Shown: in pieces, positions 18,598 through 27,485 of the stretch | How positions within the stretch are numbered: position 1 is the first letter of the stretch | How the letters are laid out: every line of letters starts with the position of its first letter | Assembly: GCF_000427465.1 (NCBI RefSeq) | Contig: NZ_ATYB01000008.1 | Coordinates: forward strand, 1,364,001-1,428,000 | Reading direction: 5' to 3' | Origin: Sinorhizobium arboris LMG 14919 | GTDB taxonomy: Bacteria > Pseudomonadota > Alphaproteobacteria > Rhizobiales > Rhizobiaceae | DNA: 64,000 nt | Made by a program: the position numbers and the translations under genes | Notes under the pieces: model-generated | Told to the model about the DNA's origin: nothing | The model's database searches: none | The model's input: the letters and a program-made list of their open reading frames with translations, nothing else

Positions 18598-19059
18598 ATG
18601 ACCTTCAGTCTGATCAGTCCCGTATTCGCCGACGGTCAGCCGATACCGGAGAAATACACCCGCTTCGGCGAGAACCTGTTCCCGCCACTGAAATGGACGG
18701 GGACGCCCGAGGGAACGCAAAGCTTCGCGCTGATCGTCGAGGATCCCGATGCGGTGAGCGGTCTGTTCCGCCATTGCGCGATCATCAACATTCCCGGAAA
18801 CTGGACCGAGCTTCCGCAGGCCGTCGACACCGGCCCCGAACGTGGGATCAAATTCATCAAGAACGATTTCGGCAATGCTCGTTATGACGGGCCGCAGCCA
18901 CCCTCCGGAACGGGCGTGCACCGCTACCGGTTCAGGCTTGCCGCCCTCAATGTCGGCAACCTTTCGATCCCGGACGATGTGGGTGCGGCGGAAGCCTGGG
19001 AGAGGGCGTGCAAGCATCTCATCCGCGAGGCGGAGATCGTCGGCACATACGAAGGCTAG
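18598..19059 (+). CDS. YbhB/YbcL (PEBP) family protein
   Basis: 153 residues from the ATG at 18598, which follows AAGGAGG. It belongs to the phosphatidylethanolamine-binding protein superfamily. The ligand-site stretches are visible: FGENLFPPLKWTGTPEGTQS, LIVEDPDAVSG, HCAIINIP, and YDGPQPPSGTGVHRYRF. There is no signal peptide. Bacterial members are poorly understood; roles as inhibitors or small-molecule binders have been suggested. It is convergent with the TPR regulator and has no obvious functional partner. Confidence 0.9.
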   Translation: MTFSLISPVFADGQPIPEKYTRFGENLFPPLKWTGTPEGTQSFALIVEDPDAVSGLFRHCAIINIPGNWTELPQAVDTGPERGIKFIKNDFGNARYDGPQPPSGTGVHRYRFRLAALNVGNLSIPDDVGAAEAWERACKHLIREAEIVGTYEG

Positions 19060-19104
19060 AGCACGGCGAGGAAAAGGCGCGGCGGTTTTGCGTCCGTAAC
19101 CCGG

Positions 19105-20700
19105 TCACTCGGGCAGCCCGGCGAGCCGCAGTCCGTGCGCGAAGCGCGCGAGATCCTCCGGGCGCTGGATCGGCAGCCAGTTCCTGAGATTGGAAACGCG
19201 CAGCGACGGGTCGAGCGCCCGCAGGCGCTGCATGGCCTTGTGCGCTTCCTCCCCCCGTCCGGAAAGTGCATGGCTCGCCGCGACCAGGGCGACCGCGACC
19301 AGCAGGCTAGGCAGATTTCCCAGCGCCCTTTCCGCCCAGACCAGAGCGGAATCGAAGCGGCCGGCGAAGAAATGCGCGAGCGCCGTTCCAGCTTGCATCC
19401 TGAACATTTCCTGATCCAGCGGGCTCAGCCGGGCGGCATGCTCGATATGTTCGATCGCACTCTCCGGTTCACCGCGGAAAACGCGCAGGAAGCCGCCGAG
19501 GAACCAGGCGGGGGCGAAGTTGGGGTTGAGCAGCCGTGCCCTGTCGATAAGCGCGATGCCGCCGTCCAGGTCGCCGACGAGATGTCCGAGTGCGTGCCCG
19601 CTTCTTGTCAGCGCCACCGCATCGTCCCGGCCGAGCTCCACCGCCAGCCGCGCCAGGCGCGCACCCTCGGCTATCTCCCCGGTCCGATCGATCATCCAGC
19701 CGTTCAACTTGCGCCAGAAATAGCACCAGGCGGCCCCGGCATAGGCAGATGCAAATTCCGGATCGAGCTCGATCGCCCTGTAGAACAAGGGCAGCGCCGC
19801 CTCGATCGCCTCGTGGGTTCCGCTGTGGAGTTTCGCCATTCCCCGCAGATAGTAATCGTGGGCGTCGAGGCTTTCCGTCGGTTTGCGCTTGGCGCGTTCC
19901 ATTTCCGCCCGCTCGACCTGCGGTGCGATAGCGCCGACGACGCTTTCGGCCATGCGGTCCTGCAGCTCGAAAATGTCGTCCAGCGTGCCCTCGAAACGCT
20001 CCGCCCAGAGATGCGTCCCGGTGGTTGCGTCGATGAGCTGCCCGGTGATGCGCACCCGGTTTCCGGATTTGCGCACGCTGCCTTCCAAAACATAGCGAAC
20101 GCCAAGTTCCCGGCCGACGTCCTTTACCTCCACCTTACGACCCTTGTAGGAGAAGCTCGAATTGCGCGCGATGACGAACAGCCAGCGGATGCGCGAGAGG
20201 GCCGTGATGATGTCCTCCACGATACCGTCGGCAAAATATTCCTGTGCCGGATCGCCGCTGAGATTTTGAAAAGGCAGGACGGTGATCGAGGGTTTGTCCG
20301 GCAGGATGAGCGCGAAGGGCGTTTCTCCCGATCCGCCGGCGGCGTGTGACGCGACGCCTGGCCCGAGGGGCTGTCGGACTTCTGCGATCCCGCTGACCCT
20401 GATGTCGCCGACGAAGCGGAACCCCTTGCGGGCGACCGTCCGGATAAGGCGCTGCTCCCCGCCGGTGTCGCCGATGGCCTTGCGGACCGCATTGATGTGG
20501 CTGGTGATCGTCGATTCCGAGACGATCCGGCCGCCCCAGACCGCTCGGAGGAGCTCGTCCTTGCTGACGACGCGGTCGCGGGTGCCGACCAGATGCAGCA
20601 ACAGGTCGAAGACCTGCGGTCCGACGGAAACGACCTGCCCGCGCAGAGTGAGTTCCCGGCGCTCCTGGTCGAGTACATAGTCTCCAAACATGAACTGCAC
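19105..20700 (-). CDS. Winged-helix / TolB-like / TPR transcriptional regulator
   Basis: 531 residues from a GTG at 20700 preceded by GGGGAAG; ATG 20691 is an alternative. Residues about 4-100 are an OmpR-type winged helix (LDQERRELTLRG, VWGGRIVSESTITSHI, VARKGFRFVGD) without a receiver domain. Around 145-260 a TolB-like domain follows (ITVLPFQNLSGDPAQEYFAD). TPR-like helices fill the rest. No transmembrane segment is visible, unlike CadC. It is divergent from the NAD(P)-binding protein/cupin/efflux cluster, so it probably controls that cluster. The signal is unknown. Confidence 0.85.
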   Translation of the reverse strand: MQFMFGDYVLDQERRELTLRGQVVSVGPQVFDLLLHLVGTRDRVVSKDELLRAVWGGRIVSESTITSHINAVRKAIGDTGGEQRLIRTVARKGFRFVGDIRVSGIAEVRQPLGPGVASHAAGGSGETPFALILPDKPSITVLPFQNLSGDPAQEYFADGIVEDIITALSRIRWLFVIARNSSFSYKGRKVEVKDVGRELGVRYVLEGSVRKSGNRVRITGQLIDATTGTHLWAERFEGTLDDIFELQDRMAESVVGAIAPQVERAEMERAKRKPTESLDAHDYYLRGMAKLHSGTHEAIEAALPLFYRAIELDPEFASAYAGAAWCYFWRKLNGWMIDRTGEIAEGARLARLAVELGRDDAVALTRSGHALGHLVGDLDGGIALIDRARLLNPNFAPAWFLGGFLRVFRGEPESAIEHIEHAARLSPLDQEMFRMQAGTALAHFFAGRFDSALVWAERALGNLPSLLVAVALVAASHALSGRGEEAHKAMQRLRALDPSLRVSNLRNWLPIQRPEDLARFAHGLRLAGLPE

Positions 20701-20949
20701 TTCGGCTTCCCCCGGCCGAAAGCCCTCGTCCCTGTCCGGGGCAACCGGCGAAAATATCTGACATTCATACCACAGCCCCTCGTAGTTGGCTGTACCGGCC
20801 GCGGCAATCGAACAACTTTCCTTTGGACGAAAAAGCAAGCTTCCGTGAAGGTCAATTCAAGCCCGCCACAGGGACTTTTCCGGCGCGGAGAGGCACTCTT
20901 CCTCCATATCGACGGCAATGGTTGCGGTCGACAGACGAGGAGAGAAAGC

Positions 20950-21702
20950 ATGAAGATCGTCGTCATCGGAGGCACTGGCCTCATCGGATCGAAGCTTGTG
21001 GCAAATCTTCGCGAGCGCGGCCATGACGTGCTCGCTGCCGCTCCCAATACGGGCGTGAACACCATCACCCGCGAGGGCCTCGCGGGGGCGCTGGACGGTG
21101 CGGATGTCGTCGTCGACGTGGCGAACGCGCCTGTCTGGGAAGACAGGGCAGTCCTCGAATTCTTCGAGACGTCGGGCCGCAACCTGCTGGCTGCAGAAGC
21201 CGCCGCCGGGGTGCGCCACCACGTCGCTCTGTCGATCGTCGGCAGCGAGCGGCTTCCCGACAATGGCTATTTCCGTGCGAAGGTCGCACAGGAAGACCTC
21301 ATCAAGGCATCCCGCATTCCCTACACCATCCTGCGTGCCACGCAGTTCTTCGAGTTCGTCGGCGGCATCGCCCAGGCCGGGCTGGTGGGCGAGGAGATCC
21401 GCCTCTCGCCGGCGTTGTTCCAGCCGATCGCTTCCGACGACGTTGCGGCGGCGCTTGCAGAAGTCGCGGTTGCGCCGCCGGTCAACGGCACGCTCGAGGT
21501 CGCAGGCCCCGAGGCCATGCCTCTCGATGAAGTGGTCAGGCGGTTCCTGATGGCAACTGCGGACACGCGCAAGGTCGTGCCCGACGTCCATGCGCGCTAC
21601 TTCGGCGCGGTTCTCGACGACCGATCGCTGACCCCCGGCGAGAACCCGCGCCTGGGTAAGATCCGCTTCGACGACTGGCTCGGCCGGCAGGCCGCGGGCT
21701 GA
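20950..21702 (+). CDS. NmrA/atypical SDR family NAD(P)-binding protein
   Basis: 250 residues from ATGAAGATCGTC at 20950, with GAGGAGAG upstream. It starts with MKIVVIGGTGLIGSKLV, the GGTGxIG dinucleotide loop. It continues as an atypical short-chain reductase: DVVVDVANAP, HVALSIVGSERLP, AKVAQEDLIKASRIPYTILR. The YxxxK active site is absent, as in NmrA-like NAD(P)H sensors or quinone oxidoreductases. It is the first gene of a plus-strand cluster with a cupin and an HlyD/MFS pair. The frame extends upstream to 20497, but that part overlaps the divergent regulator. Confidence 0.88.
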   Translation: MKIVVIGGTGLIGSKLVANLRERGHDVLAAAPNTGVNTITREGLAGALDGADVVVDVANAPVWEDRAVLEFFETSGRNLLAAEAAAGVRHHVALSIVGSERLPDNGYFRAKVAQEDLIKASRIPYTILRATQFFEFVGGIAQAGLVGEEIRLSPALFQPIASDDVAAALAEVAVAPPVNGTLEVAGPEAMPLDEVVRRFLMATADTRKVVPDVHARYFGAVLDDRSLTPGENPRLGKIRFDDWLGRQAAG

Positions 21703-21778
21703 GCATCCCCCGAACAATCGAAAAAGCCGACCCGGCACCGGGGCGCCCACACCCCGGCACTCTCAAAGGAGAACTGAA

Positions 21779-22192
21779 ATGCTCACGAGATTCCTCTCGG
21801 CCGTTGCCCTTGCAGCGCTCTCGTTCACCGCAGCCTCGGCCGGCGACCGGCCCGCCGGCAAGGTGACCGTTGTCTTCGATCACGCCCTTCCCAACGTGCC
21901 CGGCAAGAGCATGAGGGGCGTGCTTGTCGAATACGGACCGGGCGGCGGATCGCCCGCCCACACCCACCCCAAATCGGCCTTCATCTATGCGACGGTGCTC
22001 GAGGGCGCGATCCGCAGCAGCGTCAACGGCTCGCCGGAGAAGGTCTATCAAGTCGGCGAAAACTTCTACGAAGATCCGGGCTCCCGACATGAAGTAAGCG
22101 CGAATGCCAGCGACACGGAACCTGCACGGCTGCTGGCGGTCTTCGTCCTCGACACCGAAGAAACGGAACTGACGACACCCATCAGGGAGTGA
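21779..22192 (+). CDS. Secreted cupin-domain protein
   Basis: 137 residues with a Sec signal peptide (MLTRFLSAVALAALSFTAASA). A single cupin barrel follows: GGGSPAHTHPKSAFIYATVLEG carries the two histidines of motif 1, and the matching region near residue 100 (DPGSRHEVSAN) carries a third. Periplasmic. The ATG has AAAGGAGAACTG upstream. Such proteins often accompany NAD(P)-binding oxidoreductases in detoxification gene sets, but no reaction can be assigned. Confidence 0.85.
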   Translation: MLTRFLSAVALAALSFTAASAGDRPAGKVTVVFDHALPNVPGKSMRGVLVEYGPGGGSPAHTHPKSAFIYATVLEGAIRSSVNGSPEKVYQVGENFYEDPGSRHEVSANASDTEPARLLAVFVLDTEETELTTPIRE

Positions 22193-22280
22193 ACGGGTAG
22201 ATGCTCAACAACGCGGCAGCCCTGGCGCAGACCCGTGCGGCAGGGCTGCGGCCAACCGACACCCAACAGGAATTGCGAAG

Positions 22281-22343
22281 ATGGAAACGCTTGAGGACAA
22301 GGTCGCCATCGCCACCGGGGCAGGTTCGAGGAACGGTGTCGCC
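22281..22343 (+). pseudogene. SDR N-terminal stub in frame with the HlyD gene
   Basis: The encoded METLEDKVAIATGAGSRNG resembles the first strand and TGxxxGxG turn of short-chain dehydrogenases (xLxxKVAIVTGAGSGxG), and has its own AGGAATTG ribosome site. The rest of an SDR is absent. It looks like the remnant of a deleted gene now reading into the HlyD frame. Confidence 0.45.
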
Positions 22344-23378
22344 ATGGCGCCACCCAACAGGAAAAAGATGATCGGCCTGGCGCTTTGTCTCGGGGCGGTG
22401 GTCGTCGTCGCTGCCGGATGGTCCTGGGCTCGCGAGAGCGGAGCGGCGTCGACCGACAATGCCTATGTGCGCGGGGATGTCACCGCGCTCGCCCCAAAGG
22501 TTGCGGGCTACGTCACGGCGGTCGAGGTCGAGGACAATCAACCGGTCCGGGCGGGTGACGTGCTCTTCAGGATCGACGATCGGGATTACCGCGCGAAGCT
22601 CGCGCAAGCGGTGGCGAATGTCGAAGCGGCACAGGCGCGGCTGACCAATGTCGACGCGGAGATGGAGCTTCAGCATGCCCTTGTCCGCCAGGCCGAAGCG
22701 CAGCGACGTTCGGTCAATGCCGAGTTGACCCTGGCGGCCAAGGCCCATGATCGCCGCCGCGAGCTTATCCGCAGCAATACCATCAGCCAGGCCCATGTCG
22801 ACGAAAGCGACGCGGCGAGATCGAGAGCCGAGGCGAACGTGTTGGCGGCTTCCGCAACGCTGGAGGCTCAGCAGCAGCGCACCGCCGTGCTTGCCGCGCA
22901 GCGCGAAGCGGCCGTCGCTGCGGTCGCGCAGGCACGGGCCGCACGCGACCTCGCCGAGATCGATCTGGAGAGCACTGTCGTGCGCGCGCCGGTCGGCGGC
23001 GTCATCGGCAACCGGCAGGTTCGCGTCGGCCGGCTCGTTGCGCCGGGCGCTTCCCTGCTCGATATCGTTCCGCTCGAGAATGTATGGATCGTCGCGAACT
23101 TCAAGGAAACGCAGCTGGAACATATCCGGCCGGGTCAGCGTGCCAGCATCACCATCGACGGTTACCCGAGCGGCATGCTCGAAGGCGTGGTGGACAGTTT
23201 TGCGCCGGGCAGCGGCTCTGCCTTCAGCCTGCTGCCGGCAGACAATGCAACGGGTAATTTCGTTCGCGTCGTCCAGCGCGTTCCGGTGAAGATCCGGCTT
23301 TCCGCCAATCCGCTGTCCGGCCGCCTCGTGCCCGGCCTTTCGGCGCGCGTCCAGATCGATCTGGAGAGCGGCTCATGA
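22281..23378 (+). CDS. HlyD/EmrA-type membrane fusion protein of an MFS efflux pump
   Basis: 365 residues. The membrane anchor is at about 31-50 (IGLALCLGAVVVVAAGW). The biotinyl-lipoyl-like halves are at TDNAYVRGDVTALAPKVAGYV and APVGGVIGNRQVRVG, with a long alpha-hairpin between. It ends with the beta-barrel VPVKIRL region. It bridges the inner-membrane MFS pump, whose gene overlaps it by four bases, to an outer-membrane channel. Oddity: the first 21 codons (METLEDKVAIATGAGSRNG) look like the start of an SDR enzyme. The functional start may instead be ATG 22344 (MAPPNRKK). Confidence 0.88.
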   Translation: METLEDKVAIATGAGSRNGVAMAPPNRKKMIGLALCLGAVVVVAAGWSWARESGAASTDNAYVRGDVTALAPKVAGYVTAVEVEDNQPVRAGDVLFRIDDRDYRAKLAQAVANVEAAQARLTNVDAEMELQHALVRQAEAQRRSVNAELTLAAKAHDRRRELIRSNTISQAHVDESDAARSRAEANVLAASATLEAQQQRTAVLAAQREAAVAAVAQARAARDLAEIDLESTVVRAPVGGVIGNRQVRVGRLVAPGASLLDIVPLENVWIVANFKETQLEHIRPGQRASITIDGYPSGMLEGVVDSFAPGSGSAFSLLPADNATGNFVRVVQRVPVKIRLSANPLSGRLVPGLSARVQIDLESGS

Positions 23379-25027
23379 CCATCGTCACCGCAGCGCCGAG
23401 CCGCGACATATCCATGGCAGGAGGTCTTCTCGTCGCGGGCATAGTGCTTGCGACGCTGACCGAGGCGATCGCCAGCACCGTACTCTCGCTCGGGCGCGGC
23501 GATATCATCGGCGATACATACGCGACGCCCGATGAGTTCGCCTGGTTGGACGTCGGCTATACCGCTTTCAAGCTTATCGGGTTCATGGTCGCCTCCTGGC
23601 TGATGAACCGCTTCGACCCGCGCAGCCTGATCGTCGGCTCGACTCTGGCCATGGGCATGGCCTGCGGCATGGCCGCCATGACGGCTCGCTTGGACCTCCT
23701 CGTCGCCCTTCGAATGGTCCAGGGCTTTTCCGGCGGCATCCTGCTTGTCGGCGGCCAGGCGATCATCTTTCTCGCTTTTCCGCGGTCCCGTCAGCCAATT
23801 CTCCAGGCCCTGTTCGCGATGGGGTCCGTCGTCGCTCCCGCAACGATCGCCCCGGCCCTCCAGGGCTGGTTGCTCGATAGCCAATCCTGGACATGGATCT
23901 TCTTCAGCATCGTGCCGCTGGCGCTGACGGCTGCGGGGCTTCTGCTGATCGCCGACGGCCCGACGCCGGCACGAGGCGCGCACCGGCCGTTTGACTGGGT
24001 AGGGCTCCCCCTGATTTCCGTTGCGCTTTTCTGCTTCACCTACATCTTCAGCCAGGGCAGCCGTTGGGACTGGTTCGAGGAGCCCCGAATCCTGTGGCCG
24101 GCAGTGATCGGTACAGCGGCGCTTCTCGCATTTCTCGGCCAGCAGCTGTTGTCCAAAGGGCCGGGCCTGTTCGACTTCACACTTTTCGAAACGGAGGATT
24201 TCTGTTTCGCCTTCATCGTCAGTTTCGTTGCCGGCGCCGCATTGTTCGGGAGCGCGTTTCTGATCCCGTCCTTTGCCGTATCCGTCCTCGCCTTCACGCC
24301 GACGGATGCCGGGCAGCTCCTGCTGCCGAGTGCCGCGCTCTTCATCGGCGCGCTCTTCATGGCCGCCTTTCTCATGCAGTTCCGCCATGTTCCTCCGGTC
24401 GCCACCGTACCCTTCGGCATCCTGATGATCATGACATCGATGTGGATGCTGTCCGGGTCGACCAGCGAAAGCGGCGCTGGCGACATGATGGCAGCAATCC
24501 TCTTGCGCGGTGCCGGCCTTGGCTTCCTGTTCCTGTCGATCACCCTGATCGCCTTTGGCAACCTCAACAGCCGAAATCTCGCCTCCGGCATCGGCCTCTT
24601 CAATACGGGTCGCCAGCTCGGCGGGCTTATAGGGGTCGCCGCGCTCCAGACCCTGATCGAGCACAATGTCACCCACAATCTTGCGGTCCTCGGCGCCAAC
24701 GTCACCGCAGGAGCCCCCGCGGTTACCGGGCGGCTGACGACGAGTGCGGCCCTGCTGACGGCAAAAGGTATGGACGCGGCCGCCGCAAGCCGCGGGGCGG
24801 CGAGCCTTCTCGGCCGGGCCGTGGCAGGTCAGTCCACGGTGATTGCCTTCGACACCGCATTCAACGCGATCGCCCTGCTCTTCATCGTTGCCGCCCCCGT
24901 GTTGGTTGGTATTAAGATAGGCCTCTCCCGATACGCGAAAGCGCGTGCTGCGGATCGCGGCATTAGTGTGGCGATCGAGCCGCCGCGTCACCGTACCTCT
25001 CCGCTCAAGCGGGTCCCGGCATTATAA
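23375..25027 (+). CDS. DHA2-family MFS drug efflux transporter (EmrB-like)
   Basis: 550 residues with about 14 hydrophobic segments, the DHA2 topology. Its ATG overlaps the HlyD stop (ATGA), so the two are translationally coupled, as in emrAB. Seen: EFAWLDVGYTAFKLIGFMVA in the first helices, LRMVQGFSGGILLVGGQAII for motif C-like helix 5, and GLFNTGRQLGGLIGVAALQ late. Exports lipophilic or toxic compounds by proton antiport with its partner. It closes the cluster started at 20950. No outer-membrane factor gene is present here. Confidence 0.92.
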   Translation: MTIVTAAPSRDISMAGGLLVAGIVLATLTEAIASTVLSLGRGDIIGDTYATPDEFAWLDVGYTAFKLIGFMVASWLMNRFDPRSLIVGSTLAMGMACGMAAMTARLDLLVALRMVQGFSGGILLVGGQAIIFLAFPRSRQPILQALFAMGSVVAPATIAPALQGWLLDSQSWTWIFFSIVPLALTAAGLLLIADGPTPARGAHRPFDWVGLPLISVALFCFTYIFSQGSRWDWFEEPRILWPAVIGTAALLAFLGQQLLSKGPGLFDFTLFETEDFCFAFIVSFVAGAALFGSAFLIPSFAVSVLAFTPTDAGQLLLPSAALFIGALFMAAFLMQFRHVPPVATVPFGILMIMTSMWMLSGSTSESGAGDMMAAILLRGAGLGFLFLSITLIAFGNLNSRNLASGIGLFNTGRQLGGLIGVAALQTLIEHNVTHNLAVLGANVTAGAPAVTGRLTTSAALLTAKGMDAAAASRGAASLLGRAVAGQSTVIAFDTAFNAIALLFIVAAPVLVGIKIGLSRYAKARAADRGISVAIEPPRHRTSPLKRVPAL

Positions 25028-25198
25028 ACGGCTCGCTTTTCGAGACACCGTCAGTTACCCGTACCGTCGAGATCAGCTCGTTCAGTTTCAACATCGTCGA
25101 GACCCCCATCTCGGCAAGCATGTCCCGCACACCGTTGGTGAAGACCGCACGCGCAAGTTCCTTCGAAAGCACCTGTCGAACTGAGACGGAGAGGCACG

Positions 25199-26893
25199 AT
25201 GACGAATGCACAAGCAAAGACGACCTCTCGCGCTGGAGGCGGGATCGACCGCGACCGCGTGCGGCAACTTGCTCTGCGCATGACGTCCTGGCCGAGTGAA
25301 ACCGGCACGCCGGGTGAAGCATCCTTCGCGGATCGCCTCCATGGCCTTCTCGGCGAACTCCCCTATTTTCGGGAGCATCCGGAAGATTTACGCCTCGTTG
25401 CAAGTCACGGCGAACCGCTGACCCGCAATGTCGTTGCGCTCGTTCGCGGCACGGGTAAGCGAACGCTGGTCCTGGCCGGCCACTTCGACACGGTATCGAC
25501 CGACAACTATCACGAGCTCAAGGCACTCGCCTGCGACAGCCTGGCACTCAAGGATGCGCTCATCGAAAGCCTGTCGGCGCGCACCGACCGATCCGAACAG
25601 GAAGAGCGGGCCTTGCAGGATCTGGTCAGTGGCGACTTCCTCCCCGGCCGGGGTCTGCTCGACATGAAGAGCGGCCTTGCCGTGGCCATCGCCTGTCTTG
25701 AAGAATTCGCGGCCGACACGGATCGACAGGGCAATCTCATGCTGGTCGCCACCCCCGACGAGGAACGTGAAAGCCGGGGAATGCGCTCGCTCCGGGACGC
25801 GTTGCCCGGTTTGGTCAGGGATTTCGATATCGAGATCGCCGGGGGTATCAACCTCGACGTGACCTCGGATCAGGGCGACGGCAGCGAAGGACGGGCCGTT
25901 TATGCCGGCACGATCGGCAAGCTTCTGCCCTTTGTCCTGGTAATCGGCTGCAGTTCTCATGCGAGCTATCCCTTCGAAGGGGTGAGCGCACAGGCCATGG
26001 CGGCCGGAATCCTTTCACGCCTGGAAGGGAACGCTTCCCTGGCGGATCGAGACGACAACGACATTTCGCCGCCGCCCATCTGCCTCGAGGCGAAGGACCT
26101 GCGCGACGGTTACGAGGTGACGACGCCGGAGCGTTTCTGGATAGCTTTCAACTGGCTCTACCATGCGATGACGGCGGACGCACTCTTTGGGCGTTTCCGA
26201 GAGGAAGTGCTGGCCGGTGCGAACGAAGCCGTCGAGAAGTTTGCGGCACAGTCGGCGGAATACGGCAAGCTCGTCGGAAGAAGTGCCGGCACCATGCCAG
26301 CCAAGCCGCGCCTCCTGTCGTTCCAGGAGTTGCGGGCGGCGGCAGGACGCGTTTTCGGTGACGGCTTCGACGCATTCTATGCCGAGAAGGAAAAAGAATT
26401 CTCCCAGAGAGACAATCCGCTCGTCGCTACGCGGCATCTGACGGAGTGGCTCGTCGGTATCGCGCGCCTTTCCGGTCCCGCCATCGTCATCGGCTTCTCC
26501 GGCCTGCATTATCCGCCGAGCCACCTGCGTCTGAACGAAGAAGAAGGCCGCTCCCTTCATCGGGCGATCGAGAAGGCGCGTGCCGGTCTTGGCAACCATC
26601 CCGGACGCAGCCTCGTCTGGAAGCCGCATTTCTACGGTATCTCGGACATGAGTTTCCTCGGGCTTGCCGCAACCGGCAGCCAGCTCGTTTCGGACAATAC
26701 TCCGATCTCGCGGCTGGTCGACCGGCCACCGGAAAACGCGCTGCGTTTTCCGACCGTCAATCTCGGACCGTGGGGACGGGAGTTCCACCAGAAGTTCGAG
26801 CGCGTCCATGAAGTCTACGCCTTCGCGGTTCTTCCGGATATCGTTTCCGAAATCGCCAGGACCTTCCTCGGCGACGACAGTCATCGAGACTGA
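25199..26893 (+). CDS. M20 family peptidase, RocB-like (arginine utilisation protein)
   Basis: 564 residues, the unusual long form of M20 metallopeptidases typical of RocB. Zinc-site stretches are visible: LVLAGHFDTVS, GRGLLDMKSGLAVAIACL, and ATPDEERESRGMRSL with its Glu pair. Later SSHASYPFEGVSAQ belongs to the dimerisation lid. The ATG follows GGAGAGGCACG. RocB is linked to arginine/ornithine use in Bacillus by genetics, but its chemistry is not established. It stands alone between the efflux cluster and the toxin-antitoxin module. Confidence 0.85.
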   Translation: MTNAQAKTTSRAGGGIDRDRVRQLALRMTSWPSETGTPGEASFADRLHGLLGELPYFREHPEDLRLVASHGEPLTRNVVALVRGTGKRTLVLAGHFDTVSTDNYHELKALACDSLALKDALIESLSARTDRSEQEERALQDLVSGDFLPGRGLLDMKSGLAVAIACLEEFAADTDRQGNLMLVATPDEERESRGMRSLRDALPGLVRDFDIEIAGGINLDVTSDQGDGSEGRAVYAGTIGKLLPFVLVIGCSSHASYPFEGVSAQAMAAGILSRLEGNASLADRDDNDISPPPICLEAKDLRDGYEVTTPERFWIAFNWLYHAMTADALFGRFREEVLAGANEAVEKFAAQSAEYGKLVGRSAGTMPAKPRLLSFQELRAAAGRVFGDGFDAFYAEKEKEFSQRDNPLVATRHLTEWLVGIARLSGPAIVIGFSGLHYPPSHLRLNEEEGRSLHRAIEKARAGLGNHPGRSLVWKPHFYGISDMSFLGLAATGSQLVSDNTPISRLVDRPPENALRFPTVNLGPWGREFHQKFERVHEVYAFAVLPDIVSEIARTFLGDDSHRD

Positions 26894-26919
26894 CGCTGTA
26901 CGCAGATCGGCAGAAAAAA

Positions 26920-26985
26920 GTCACCTGTCCTTCGCAAGGCTTGAAATCGGCTGCGACAGGTGACATATCTAAAGCGACAGATGAC
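26920..26985. promoter_or_regulatory. Operator array of the RES-Xre module
   Basis: Two direct copies, GCGACAGGTGAC (26953-26964) and GCGACAGATGAC (26974-26985), are spaced 21 bp apart, two helical turns. An inverted copy GTCACCTGTC lies at 26920-26929, so that GTCACCTGTC and GACAGGTGAC form a perfect inverted repeat. Placed just before the antitoxin start, this suits autoregulation by the antitoxin. Confidence 0.65.
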
Positions 26986-26999
26986 GTAGGAGAATAATC

Positions 27000-27485
27000 A
27001 TGGCTCTCGCGGCAAAAGCACCGACACCAGCGGCAGGCGGTGATGAGCTGCAAAAAATCGAAGCCTTGCTTGGCGGTTCGCGTGTTCTGGCGCGTCACCT
27101 GACCAATGCGCTCGACGCGCACGAGCTTCTCTTGCGTGGTCTGCCTGCATCGGCACTGGATCACCTTGTCGGGAATCTCGTCTTCATCGGCAAGACCGAG
27201 TCGCTCGAAAAGGCGGTAGGTATGAGTTTGCGCACGTGGCAGCGGCGTAAGGAGACACCGAACAAGCCGCTTAGCCAGGAGCAGAGCGGTCGCGCGTGGA
27301 AGTTTGCGGAAATACTCGCAAAGGCGACCGATATTTTTGGATCGCAGGCGGAAGCCGAACAATGGCTGGAGCGTCCGGCGGTCGGACTAGACCAACGCCG
27401 CCCGATTGATCTTCTCGGAACGCCGGCCGGCGTCGAGCTGGTCGAGGATCATCTCGACCGCCTCGAATACGGCGTCTATGCATGA
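27000..27485 (+). CDS. Xre/MbcA/ParS-type antitoxin (DUF2384) of a RES-Xre module
   Basis: 161 residues. An N-terminal helix-turn-helix-like part (about 50-90, with VGMSLRTWQRRKETPNKPLS) is followed by the C-terminal MbcA/ParS toxin-binding domain (WKFAEILAKATDIFGSQAEA, then LGTPAGVELVEDHLDRLEYGVYA). It neutralises the following RES toxin, whose ATG overlaps its stop by four bases. The AGGAG upstream gives a strong start at 27000. The operator array ahead suggests it represses its own promoter. Family members include the MbcA antitoxin of mycobacteria. Confidence 0.93.
   Translation: MALAAKAPTPAAGGDELQKIEALLGGSRVLARHLTNALDAHELLLRGLPASALDHLVGNLVFIGKTESLEKAVGMSLRTWQRRKETPNKPLSQEQSGRAWKFAEILAKATDIFGSQAEAEQWLERPAVGLDQRRPIDLLGTPAGVELVEDHLDRLEYGVYA

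Noticed and set aside
23162..24991. A 609-codon minus-strand frame
   Set aside because: It mirrors the DHA2 transporter. Its composition is typical of a shadow frame and the plus-strand product is clear.
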